7,953 nucleotides of DNA. It comes from an uncultured Eubacteriales bacterium. GTDB lineage: Bacteria > Bacillota > Clostridia > Christensenellales > Borkfalkiaceae. The notes under the pieces were generated by a model that saw only the letters and a program-made list of their open reading frames with translations, was not told where the DNA came from and did not search any database. The stretch covers positions 1 to 7,953 of the forward strand of contig URHP01000065.1 in NCBI GenBank assembly GCA_900547645.1. Direction: 5' to 3'. Shown here piece by piece: positions 1 to 6,435 of the stretch. Position 1 is the stretch's first letter. Each line of letters starts with the position of its first letter. A program made the position numbers and the translations under genes.

Positions 1-1
1 C

Positions 2-907
2 CGCGTGATCACCCTTGTACACGGTCAGTCCGCCGATATTGCGCTTGGCGTGGACGCTTCCGCCGAAATGAAGGCGGGGGGCGAAGGGTACGATGCGCTC
101 GGCGCGGGCGATCAGGGCATGATGTTCGGCTATGCCTGCCGGGAGACGGAGGAGCTCATGCCGCTGCCCATCATGCTCGCACACAGGCTTGCCGCCCGCC
201 TGACGCAGGCGCGCAAGAGCGGCGAGCTTGCCTATCTGCGTCCGGACGGAAAGACGCAGGTCACCGTGGAGTACGAGGGCAAGACGCCCGTCCGCGTGGA
301 TACCGTCGTCGTCTCCACGCAGCACGATGCCGCGGTTTCGCAGGAGCGCATTGCGGCGGATATGAAAAAGTATGTCATCGACGCGGTCATTCCCGCGCGC
401 TTTCTCGACGAAAGGACGCGCTATCTCATCAATCCGACGGGGAAATTCGTCATCGGCGGACCGGAGGGCGATTCGGGGCTGACGGGCAGAAAGATCGTCG
501 TGGATACCTACGGCGGCAGATGTCCGCACGGCGGCGGTGCGTTTTCGGGCAAGGATGCCACCAAGGTGGACCGCAGCGCGGCGTACCTTGCGCGTTATAT
601 CTGCAAAAATCTTGTGGCGGCGGGCATTGCGGACGAAGTGGAGCTGCAGGTCGCCTACGCCATCGGCGTCGCACGCCCCGTCTCCGTGTTCGCGGAGACG
701 TTCGGCACGGGGAAACTGCCCGACGACGTCATTGCCGAGATCGTGAAACGGGAATTCGATCTGCGTCCCGCCGCGATCATCGACGCGCTGGGGCTGCGCC
801 GACCTGTCTTCCGCGCGACTGCCGCGTACGGGCACTTCGGACGGGAGGAATTTTCCTGGGAGCGCACGGACAGAGCGGAATCGCTCCGCAAATATCTGAA
901 GAAATGA
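2..907 (+). CDS. metK: S-adenosylmethionine synthetase, 5'-truncated by the window edge
   Basis: The enzyme makes S-adenosylmethionine from ATP and L-methionine in the cytosol, releasing phosphate and pyrophosphate. The reading frame is open from base 2, and the first in-frame GTG (5-7) is not a real start: the first residues already match the family's internal QSPDI-QGVD segment (here [10 protein letters not shown]). Roughly the first quarter of the protein therefore lies outside the window. The GAGDQG motif (101-118) is followed by MFGYA, and the phosphate-binding GGGAFSGKD motif (530-556) is followed by the KVDRSAAY signature. The C-terminus ends in the usual place for the family (FSWERTD, then a short basic tail). 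No frameshift is seen. The gene converges with the minus-strand ABC remnant, and the two share a terminator. Its promoter is not visible. Identification is very secure. Confidence 0.97.
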   Translation, partial: RVITLVHGQSADIALGVDASAEMKAGGEGYDALGAGDQGMMFGYACRETEELMPLPIMLAHRLAARLTQARKSGELAYLRPDGKTQVTVEYEGKTPVRVDTVVVSTQHDAAVSQERIAADMKKYVIDAVIPARFLDERTRYLINPTGKFVIGGPEGDSGLTGRKIVVDTYGGRCPHGGGAFSGKDATKVDRSAAYLARYICKNLVAAGIADEVELQVAYAIGVARPVSVFAETFGTGKLPDDVIAEIVKREFDLRPAAIIDALGLRRPVFRATAAYGHFGREEFSWERTDRAESLRKYLKK

Positions 908-921
908 CAAAACAGAAGATG

Positions 922-1004
922 AAAAGAGCCGCCGGAATGAAGTGAACCCCAAAAGTTGGACAGACTTTTGGAGGTGCATATCAATCATTACCGGCGGCTC
1001 TTTT
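922..1004. terminator. Bidirectional terminator built as a long imperfect inverted repeat
   Basis: The outer arms AAAAGAGCCGCCGG (922-935) and CCGGCGGCTCTTTT (991-1004) are perfectly complementary over 14 bp. The stem continues inward with AATGA (936-940) against TCATT (985-989) past one bulged A. A second inner stem pairs CCAAAAGT (949-956) with ACTTTTGG (964-971) around a 7-nt loop. The right arm runs into a T tract (to 1006), and on the minus strand the left arm ends in TTTT. It can thus end transcripts of metK (plus) and of the ABC remnant (minus). The interior is unusually long for a terminator and looks like part of an insertion-sequence end (separate entry). Confidence 0.8.
938..962 (+). 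repeat. Possible IS3-family terminal inverted repeat remnant inside the terminator loop
   Basis: This 25-bp stretch begins TGAA, contains CCCCAAAAGTTGG and finishes in ACA. It has the TG...CA ends and the CCCCAAAAGTTNGACA-type core I associate with terminal repeats of IS3-family (IS150-like) elements. It is followed by ACTTTTGGAGGTGCAT, which looks like the leader and ribosome site in front of a first transposase frame, but no transposase frame follows. The assignment is from memory of the family pattern, not from a search. It could simply be an inner terminator hairpin. Confidence 0.35.
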
Positions 1005-1009
1005 TTGCT

Positions 1010-1505
1010 TCATTCGTTCGTGAACTGCGCGTTGTAGAGCTGGGCGTAGAACCCGTTTTGTCCGATGAGTTCGTCATGCGTGCCCTGTTCCACGATGTTT
1101 CCGTGATTCATGACCAGAATAAGGTCGGCATTTTTGATGGTGGAGAGTCTGTGCGCGATGACGAAGCTCGTTCTGCCGCGCGTCAGATTGTCCATTGCCG
1201 TCTGAATGAGCTCCTCCGTGCGCGTATCGACGTTGGAGGTCGCCTCGTCCAGAATCAGCATGGGCGCGTTTTCCACCATGGCGCGCGCTGCACACGGCAA
1301 AGACCAGCATCAGTCCGCCTTCGCGCCAGATGTCGCCCGTCGTCGCGCCGGGAACGCCCATGCTCACCCGCTGGATCGCGCCCACAATGTTGGCGATCTG
1401 ATCGGTCAGTTCCATGGTAAAGTATACTTGCGCGACGGTGATCCCGATGATGAGGATGACGAGCGCCCAATCCTTTGCCTTCAGATTTTTATAAAGTTTC
1501 AGCAT
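1010..1505 (-). pseudogene. Wrecked ABC exporter: N-terminus of one subunit fused out of frame to the C-terminus of an ATPase domain
   Basis: From the start at 1505 the frame encodes about 70 residues typical of the beginning of an ABC exporter: a basic MLKLYKNLKAKDW lead, a first membrane helix (VILIIGITVAQVYF) and the start of a second ([11 protein letters not shown]). Near 1281-1290 it meets, in another frame, the last 90 or so residues of an ABC ATPase: [25 protein letters not shown] (Walker B, catalytic Glu, D-loop), the H-loop IAHRLST, and the usual GTHDELI tail, ending at 1010. The rest of the membrane domain, Walker A, Q-loop and LSGGQ signature are absent, so no functional transporter can be made. 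The [10 protein letters not shown] and [10 protein letters not shown] features are more like the second subunit of clostridial heterodimeric exporters, so two genes may have been merged. The start overlaps the MarR stop (ATGCTGA). An assembly collapse is the alternative. Confidence 0.85.
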
Positions 1506-1960
1506 CCGGTTTCTCCTGCGGTCAGATTTTCGAGTTTGCTTTCAAAGAACGAAAGGATCTTTTCGCTGCAGGCAAGGTAACGGCTCCGTTCCTCTTCGCC
1601 GAGCATCCCCAGCGCAGAGGCAATGTCCTGTTCGAACAGATCCCGCTGCGCCGCGAGCGCGGCGTCTCCTTCGGGCGTCAGGATGACGCTCACCGTCCTG
1701 CCCGACCGCTTCCTCTGAATGAGTCCCTCTTTTTCGAAGGGTTTGAGCAGTCTGCTGACGTTGGGCATTGCCAGCCCCGAAATGCGCGCGATCTCCGAGA
1801 CCGTCACGGGGCGTCCGTTGCGCGCTTCGTACTCCCGCAGACTGCCCAGAATGACGAATTTCTTTCCTCTGTCTTCCGTCTGCGCCTTGTATCTGCGCAT
1901 GCAGTCCTTGAAGCGGAAGATCAGCGAAAGGGCGCGTTCGGCGTCTTTGTTGTCGTTCAT
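1499..1960 (-). CDS. MarR-family transcriptional regulator
   Basis: This 153-residue protein has the size and layout of MarR repressors, which bind palindromic operators as dimers and often respond to small molecules by releasing DNA. A winged helix-turn-helix occupies about residues 36-105: VTVSEIARISGLAMPNVSRLL is the helix-turn-helix, and the following EKEGLIQRKRSGRTVSVILTPEG is the wing. N- and C-terminal helices flank it for dimerisation. The ATG at 1960 is preceded by AAAGGAGGTC (complement of 1964-1973), a strong ribosome site at good spacing. The stop overlaps the start of the downstream ABC remnant by 7 bases, so the pair was a translationally coupled operon in which the regulator probably controlled the exporter. 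A promoter and an inverted repeat lie just upstream, consistent with autorepression. Its former target is now destroyed, yet the regulator looks intact. Ligand unknown. Confidence 0.9.
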   Translation of the reverse strand: MNDNKDAERALSLIFRFKDCMRRYKAQTEDRGKKFVILGSLREYEARNGRPVTVSEIARISGLAMPNVSRLLKPFEKEGLIQRKRSGRTVSVILTPEGDAALAAQRDLFEQDIASALGMLGEEERSRYLACSEKILSFFESKLENLTAGETGC

Positions 1961-1978
1961 AGCGACCTCCTTTTATGA

Positions 1979-1992
1979 TTATCAAATGATAA
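1979..1992. promoter_or_regulatory. Inverted repeat, candidate MarR operator
   Basis: TTATCAAATGATAA is a 6-2-6 inverted repeat lying between the minus-strand -10 box (1994-1999) and the MarR ribosome site, across the expected transcription start. A-T-rich palindromes at this position are typical of MarR autoregulatory operators. Binding by the adjacent regulator is inferred from position. Confidence 0.55.
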
Positions 1993-1993
1993 C

Positions 1994-2022
1994 TATATAT
2001 AATCCGGTTTGCTGCCGTTCAA
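1994..2022 (-). promoter_or_regulatory. Sigma-A-type promoter of the marR-ABC unit
   Basis: On the minus strand, TTGAAC (complement of 2017-2022) and TATATA (1994-1999) are separated by exactly 17 bases, about 35 bases upstream of the MarR start codon. The inverted repeat at 1979-1992 covers the predicted start of transcription. Confidence 0.6.
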
Positions 2023-2115
2023 AACGCTTGCGGGTGATTTTTTCCGTGTTCAGATCAATCTTTCACCGTTCTTTCATGTTTTTGGTCAAACGGCGGATTT
2101 TATGCGTTCAAATGA

Positions 2116-2144
2116 TTGACAAAATTAGATAACGGCGTTATAAT
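2116..2144 (+). promoter_or_regulatory. Consensus sigma-A promoter of the TetR gene
   Basis: TTGACA (2116-2121) and TATAAT (2139-2144) are both perfect consensus with a 17-base spacer. The start codon of the TetR gene is 30 bases after the -10 box. Such a strong promoter is normally kept closed, and two palindromes lie over it (next entry). It may also feed the ABC operon by read-through of the terminator after the TetR gene. Confidence 0.85.
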
Positions 2145-2155
2145 AACAGTGTTAT
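2129..2155. promoter_or_regulatory. Two tandem palindromes over the -10 box, candidate TetR operators
   Basis: ATAACGGCGTTAT (2129-2141) and ATAACAGTGTTAT (2143-2155) share the form ATAAC-N3-GTTAT and are separated by one base, with centres 14 bp apart. Together they span the end of the spacer, the entire -10 box and the likely transcription start. TetR-family proteins usually bind such paired palindromes as two dimers and block their own promoter. The match to the adjacent protein is inferred from position. Confidence 0.7.
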
Positions 2156-2174
2156 AAAATAAATTGGGTGATTT

Positions 2175-2792
2175 ATGCGGGAAAAGGACGACGGCGCGCG
2201 GGAAAAGATCCTTGCTGCGGCAAAGGCGGAATTCATGGAAAAGGGGTTTGCGGACGCCTCCATGCGTACGATCGCGGAATGCGCGGGTTTTACGACGGGC
2301 ATGCTGTACAGCCGGTTTGCCGACAAAGCGGAACTTTTCCGTGAATTGACGCAGGGGGCTGCCGATGCGCTCTATAATTATTTCCTGCGCGTGCAGGAGG
2401 ACTTTGCGCGGCTCCCGGAGCAAGAACAGGCGACCGGCATGCACGCGTATGTTACCGACAAAGTGCGGCATATGGTGGATCTCATCTACGATAATTTCGA
2501 CGCGTTCAAACTAGTTCTGTTCCGCAGCAACGGATCGGATTATGAATTTTTCATCGACCGCATGATCGATGTGGAAACGCGCCACACCTTCCGCTATATC
2601 GAGGTGCTGCGTTCACTCGGTTATACCGTACCCGAGATCCGCAAGGATTTCGCCCATATGATGGCAAGCGCGATGCTCAACGGCATGTTCGAGGTCGTCA
2701 TGCATGATCTGTCCAAAGAGGACGCGACCGCCTATATCGGGCAGCTGCAGGTATTTTTCAACGCGGGTTGGGATAAATTGTTCGGGTTCTGA
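2175..2792 (+). CDS. TetR/AcrR-family transcriptional regulator
   Basis: This 205-residue protein has the length of a TetR repressor. Residues about 8-55 form the DNA-binding domain: an AREKILAAAKAEFMEKGFADASMRTIAECAGFTTGMLYSRFADKAELF-type block, in which TIAECAGFTTGMLYSRF is the helix-turn-helix and the KAEL segment closes the domain. The remainder is predicted helical and would hold the ligand pocket and dimer interface. It cannot be assigned to a known ligand class. The ATG at 2175 has only a weak ribosome site (GGGTGA, 2166-2171), perhaps to keep repressor levels low. The gene is divergent from marR. It is followed by a terminator and then by the ABC-ABC-ZIP operon in the same direction, which it most likely regulates together with itself. 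Confidence 0.93.
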   Translation: MREKDDGAREKILAAAKAEFMEKGFADASMRTIAECAGFTTGMLYSRFADKAELFRELTQGAADALYNYFLRVQEDFARLPEQEQATGMHAYVTDKVRHMVDLIYDNFDAFKLVLFRSNGSDYEFFIDRMIDVETRHTFRYIEVLRSLGYTVPEIRKDFAHMMASAMLNGMFEVVMHDLSKEDATAYIGQLQVFFNAGWDKLFGF

Positions 2793-2796
2793 TTGC

Positions 2797-2823
2797 GGGG
2801 AGATTCGCTCTCCCCTTCTTTTT
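2797..2823 (+). terminator. Intrinsic terminator after the TetR gene
   Basis: GGGGAGA (2797-2803) pairs perfectly with TCTCCCC (2809-2815) around a 5-base loop, followed by TTCTTTTT. It begins 5 bases after the TetR stop codon. Only 7 bases separate it from the palindrome in front of the ABC operon, and no convincing promoter lies between. Confidence 0.8.
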
Positions 2824-2830
2824 GGCGCAT

Positions 2831-2850
2831 AAGTTCGCATATGCGAACTT
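2831..2850. promoter_or_regulatory. Perfect 20-bp palindrome before the ABC operon (copy 1 of a three-site family)
   Basis: AAGTTCGCATATGCGAACTT equals its own reverse complement over all 20 bases. It lies between the TetR terminator and the ribosome site of the first ABC gene, directly abutting AAAAAAGGAGG. Near-identical copies occur at 7280-7299 and 7315-7330. A dimeric repressor site is the likeliest role. An RNA hairpin beside the ribosome site is possible as well. Confidence 0.75.
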
Positions 2851-2865
2851 AAAAAAGGAGGATAT

Positions 2866-4668
2866 ATGCAGGCTTCGGAAGCGGGGGAAAGGCCCCGCAA
2901 GAGAAAGAGCTTTTCCGAACTCATGGGGTTTGCGGGAAAGTACAGGTTTCTTACATATGCGTCATGGATCCTGTCAGCGGCAAGTGCGCTTCTTGCGCTC
3001 GTGCCGTTCGTCTGCGTCTGGTTCATCATCCGCGATGTGGTGGAGGCGGACGGCAATTTTTCGCAGGCGGCGAACCTTGCCCGTTACGGCTGGATGGCGC
3101 TCTTGTTTGCGGCGCTCTCCATGGTGGTCTATTTCGGCGCGCTCATGTGTTCGCATCTCTCGGCGTTCCGTATCGCGAGCAACATCCGCCGTGCGGCGCT
3201 CGGACGGGTGGTGCGTCTACCCTCGGGATTTACGGCGCATTTCGGCAGCGGACGTATCCGCCGTATCATCAACGAATCGAGCGGCGCAACGGAGACCTAT
3301 CTCGCGCACCAGCTGCCCGATATGGCGGGCGCCGTGATCACGCCCGTCGGCATGCTCGTCCTGCTGTTTGCGTTCGACTGGATGCTGGGGCTGTTAAGTC
3401 TGGTTCCCACCGTGCTTGCCTTTCTTGTCATGGCGCGCATGACGGGCAAACGGATGGCGGAGAGCATGCGGCAGTATCAGAATGCGCTCGACGCCATGAA
3501 CAATGAGGCGGTGGAGTATGTCCGCGGCATTCCCGTCGTCAAGACGTTCGGGCAGACGGTGTTTTCCTTCAAGCGCTTCAAGGGGCAGATCGACAGCTAC
3601 AGCCGCTGGACGATCGCTTACACCAAACAGCTGCGCGCGCCCATGATCGCATTTACCACGCTCATCAATGCCGTATTTGCCGTGCTCATAGCCGCAGCGC
3701 TGATCGTCACGGGGCGGGGCGCGACCGATCCGATTTTTCTGCTGAATCTGCTCTTTTACATCGTGTTCACACCTGTTCTTGCGGTGACGCTCAACAAGGT
3801 CATGTATATGAGTGAAAACACGATGATCGTGTCGGACGCACTCGACAGGATCCATCTTGTGCTCGATGCGCAGCCGCTTCCGGAACCGGACGCTCCCGCG
3901 CTTCCCGCGGACGGCTCTGTGGCGTTTGAGGACGTCTCCTTCCGCTATCCGGGCGCCGGGACGGACGCCCTGCACGGGGTGAACCTGCGCGTCGCTCCGG
4001 GACAGACGGTGGCGCTTGTCGGGCCTTCCGGCGGCGGAAAGACCACGGCGGCGTCTCTGGTCGCCCGCTTCTGGGACGTAACGGGGGGAGCCGTGAAAGT
4101 GGGCGGCGTCGATGTGCGCAGGATCGGCAAACGGACGCTTGCCGATACGGTCGCCTGCGTCTTTCAGGACAGCGTCCTGCTCAAGACCTCCGTATTTGAG
4201 AACGTGCGCATGGGCAGACCGTCCGCCTCGCGCGAGGAGGTCGCCGCCGCACTCCATGCGGCGCAGTGCGACGATATCCTGAGCAAGCTTCCGCAGGGTA
4301 TGGATACCGTCATCGGCAGCAAGGGCGTGTTCCTTTCGGGCGGGGAGCGGCAGCGCATCGCGATCGCACGCGTCATTTTAAAGGATGCGCCCGTCGTGGT
4401 GCTTGACGAGGCGACCGCGTTCGCGGATCCCGAAAACGAATATCTTGTGCAGCGCGCCTTCGAGCGGCTTGCCAAGGGGAAAACGGTGCTTATGATCGCG
4501 CACAGGCTGACCACGGTCCGGAATGCCGACCGCATCTACGTTCTCAAGGATGGTGCGGTCGCTGAGGAGGGGACGCACGACGGACTTGTGGAACAGGGCG
4601 GAATATACGCTGCCATGTGGAAGGAATATCAGGCGTCCGTTTCCTGGAAAGTGGGAGGTGACTTATGA
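2866..4668 (+). CDS. ABC transporter, fused permease and ATPase, first subunit of a heterodimer
   Basis: This 600-residue half-transporter has a membrane domain (about residues 28-315; hydrophobic stretches near 30-58, 76-97, 152-190, 262-285 and 290-312) followed by a complete ATPase domain. The nucleotide-site residues all look functional: A-loop Tyr361, Walker A GPSGGGKTT (386-394), Q-loop Gln434, signature LSGGE (490-494), Walker B Asp514 with catalytic Glu515, and H-loop His546. The D-loop reads AFADPE instead of the common SALD form. The start at 2866 has AAGGAGG at 2855-2861. The gene overlaps its partner by ATGA (4665-4668), indicating translational coupling and 1:1 subunits. By overall style it resembles the YbtP/YbtQ and IrtA/IrtB class, which act on metal-chelate complexes. 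With a ZIP permease in the same operon, metallophore or metal-linked transport is a reasonable guess, but drug or peptide export cannot be excluded. Confidence 0.92.
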   Translation: MQASEAGERPRKRKSFSELMGFAGKYRFLTYASWILSAASALLALVPFVCVWFIIRDVVEADGNFSQAANLARYGWMALLFAALSMVVYFGALMCSHLSAFRIASNIRRAALGRVVRLPSGFTAHFGSGRIRRIINESSGATETYLAHQLPDMAGAVITPVGMLVLLFAFDWMLGLLSLVPTVLAFLVMARMTGKRMAESMRQYQNALDAMNNEAVEYVRGIPVVKTFGQTVFSFKRFKGQIDSYSRWTIAYTKQLRAPMIAFTTLINAVFAVLIAAALIVTGRGATDPIFLLNLLFYIVFTPVLAVTLNKVMYMSENTMIVSDALDRIHLVLDAQPLPEPDAPALPADGSVAFEDVSFRYPGAGTDALHGVNLRVAPGQTVALVGPSGGGKTTAASLVARFWDVTGGAVKVGGVDVRRIGKRTLADTVACVFQDSVLLKTSVFENVRMGRPSASREEVAAALHAAQCDDILSKLPQGMDTVIGSKGVFLSGGERQRIAIARVILKDAPVVVLDEATAFADPENEYLVQRAFERLAKGKTVLMIAHRLTTVRNADRIYVLKDGAVAEEGTHDGLVEQGGIYAAMWKEYQASVSWKVGGDL

Positions 4669-6395
4669 TTGAAAAACTCATGCGGCGCTATGCGCTCTCG
4701 CGGCAGGGAGCTAAGGATCTTATCAAGGCGACGGCAGCGTGCACGCTGTTCAATTTCTCGCTCATGCTGCCCGCGGGACTGTTGTATCTTCTGGTGCGCG
4801 ATCTGCTGGCGGGCGGCATTCCCGTCGGTCACTATTGGGTGTACGGCGTGGGGGTGGCGGCTGCGCTCGCGCTCATCGCGCTGACGACCTGTCTTCAGTA
4901 CAATGCCACCTATTTCGCAACGTATCGGGAATCGGCGGCGCGCCGTATCGCGCTTGCGGAAAAGCTGCGCAAACTTCCGCTCTCCTTCTTCGGCAAAAAG
5001 GATTTGTCCGATCTGACGACCACCATTATGGCGGATTGTACGCTGCTCGAGCAGTCCTTTTCGCATTGGATCCCCGAATTTTTCGGCTCTGTCGTCTCAA
5101 CGGTTATCATTTCCGTTGTGCTGCTGGTCTTCGACTGGCGCTTGGCGCTCGCCGCGCTGTGGGTGCTGCCCGTCTCGCTTGCCGTCGTCGGATGTTCCAA
5201 GCGGGTGCAGAACACCTTCACGCGCAAGCAGAATGCCGCAAAGCTCACGCTTGCGGACGGCATTCAGGAGTGCATCGAATCGGCGCGCGACCTGCGTGCC
5301 TGCAATGCGGAAGAGGACTATCTTGCCGGGCTGGATCGCAAGATCGTGCATGCGGAAAGCCGACAGATCAGGAGCGAGCTCGGTCTGGCGATGTTCGTCG
5401 TGCCCGCGCAGATGATCCTGAAATTCGGCATTGCCACAGTCGCGCTTGTGGGCGGGATCCTGCTTGCCGCCGGTTCGCTGGAACCCCTCACGTTCTTTCT
5501 CTATCTCATGGTCGTCTCGCGGCTGTACGATCCGCTGACGCTCAGCCTGCAGAATCTTGCGGCGATCAATTCCACGCAGATCAACATTGATCGCATGAAC
5601 GAGATCGCCGATTATCCGGCGCAGACGGGTGCGTCGCAGTTCTCTCCGGATGGGTACGACATCCGTTTTGACCATGTCGGCTTTGCCTATCAGGCGGGAG
5701 AGACGGTTCTGAAAGACGTCTCTTTTACCGCGCGCCAGGGGGAGGTGACGGCGCTCATCGGCCCTTCGGGAGGCGGCAAGTCCACGGCGGCAAAGCTCGC
5801 GGCGCGCTTCTGGGATGTCGGCGCCGGGACGATCACGCTGGGCGGCGTGGACGTTTCTTCCGTCGATCCCGAGACGCTTCTTTCGGCGTACGCCATCGTC
5901 TTTCAGGACGTCACGCTCTTTGATAATACCGTGATGGAGAACATCCGCGTGGGCAGGAAGGATGCGACGGATGAAGAGGTGCTTTGCGCCGCGCGGGAGG
6001 CGCAGTGCGATGAATTCGTGCAGCGGCTTCCCGACGGCTATCAAACGGCGATCGGAGAAAACGGCTCCGCGCTTTCGGGCGGGGAACGGCAGCGCATCTC
6101 CATTGCCCGCGCCCTGCTGAAGGATGCGCCCGTCATTCTGCTCGATGAAGCGACTGCATCCCTCGATGCGGAGAACGAGACGCTCATCCAACGGGCGATT
6201 TCGCGGCTCGTGCAGAACAAGACGGTGCTCATCATCGCGCACCGCATGCGTACGGTCGCGGGCGCGGATAAACTGGTGCTTCTGAAGGACGGCGTCGTCG
6301 CCGAACAGGGCGCGCCCGCCGAGCTGGAGCAGCAGGGCGGACTGTACGCAAAGATGCGCGCCCTGCAGGAAGGGAGCGGCGAATGGAAGTTATAG
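4665..6395 (+). CDS. ABC transporter, fused permease and ATPase, second subunit of a heterodimer
   Basis: This 576-residue half-transporter pairs with the preceding gene. The membrane domain fills about residues 20-300, with hydrophobic stretches near 24-50 and 60-80, a pair around 140-175 and another pair around 245-285. The ATPase domain is intact: A-loop Tyr342, Walker A GPSGGGKST (366-374), Q-loop Gln414, signature LSGGE (470-474), Walker B Asp494 with catalytic Glu495, D-loop SLDAENE and H-loop His526. Both sites of the heterodimer therefore appear catalytic, unlike many heterodimeric drug exporters with one degenerate site. The start ATG overlaps the upstream stop codon and has GGAGGTGA at 4654-4661. 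The membrane segment FFGKKDLSDLTTTIMADC, before the third hydrophobic region, is a feature I associate with the clostridial members of this pair. The ZIP gene follows 40 bases later. Substrate not determined by the sequence. Confidence 0.92.
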   Translation: MIEKLMRRYALSRQGAKDLIKATAACTLFNFSLMLPAGLLYLLVRDLLAGGIPVGHYWVYGVGVAAALALIALTTCLQYNATYFATYRESAARRIALAEKLRKLPLSFFGKKDLSDLTTTIMADCTLLEQSFSHWIPEFFGSVVSTVIISVVLLVFDWRLALAALWVLPVSLAVVGCSKRVQNTFTRKQNAAKLTLADGIQECIESARDLRACNAEEDYLAGLDRKIVHAESRQIRSELGLAMFVVPAQMILKFGIATVALVGGILLAAGSLEPLTFFLYLMVVSRLYDPLTLSLQNLAAINSTQINIDRMNEIADYPAQTGASQFSPDGYDIRFDHVGFAYQAGETVLKDVSFTARQGEVTALIGPSGGGKSTAAKLAARFWDVGAGTITLGGVDVSSVDPETLLSAYAIVFQDVTLFDNTVMENIRVGRKDATDEEVLCAAREAQCDEFVQRLPDGYQTAIGENGSALSGGERQRISIARALLKDAPVILLDEATASLDAENETLIQRAISRLVQNKTVLIIAHRMRTVAGADKLVLLKDGVVAEQGAPAELEQQGGLYAKMRALQEGSGEWKL

Positions 6396-6435
6396 AAGGC
6401 GGCGCTCCGGGCGATACTTTGTACGGGAGGGGTAT

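Noticed and set aside
956..1420. Plus-strand open frame of 154 codons
   Set aside because: It lies opposite the ABC remnant, whose minus-strand frames carry clear Walker B and H-loop motifs. The translation resembles no family.
2023..2115. Possible small gene or RNA in the marR-tetR gap
   Set aside because: No ribosome site plus frame, hairpin or conserved motif is visible. The segment appears to be plain A+T-richer spacer between the two promoters.
3149..3156. Single half-site GTTCGCAT inside the first ABC gene
   Set aside because: No second arm is present and it is within coding sequence. An 8-base match is expected by chance in this composition.
3394..4257. Minus-strand open frame of 287 codons
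   Set aside because: Shadow of the first ABC gene, with the same Arg/His-rich composition and no recognisable domain.
5097..6242. Minus-strand open frame of 381 codons
   Set aside because: It is antisense to the ATPase domain of the second ABC subunit, is rich in Arg and His as expected of a G+C-rich shadow frame, and has no motif or ribosome site.
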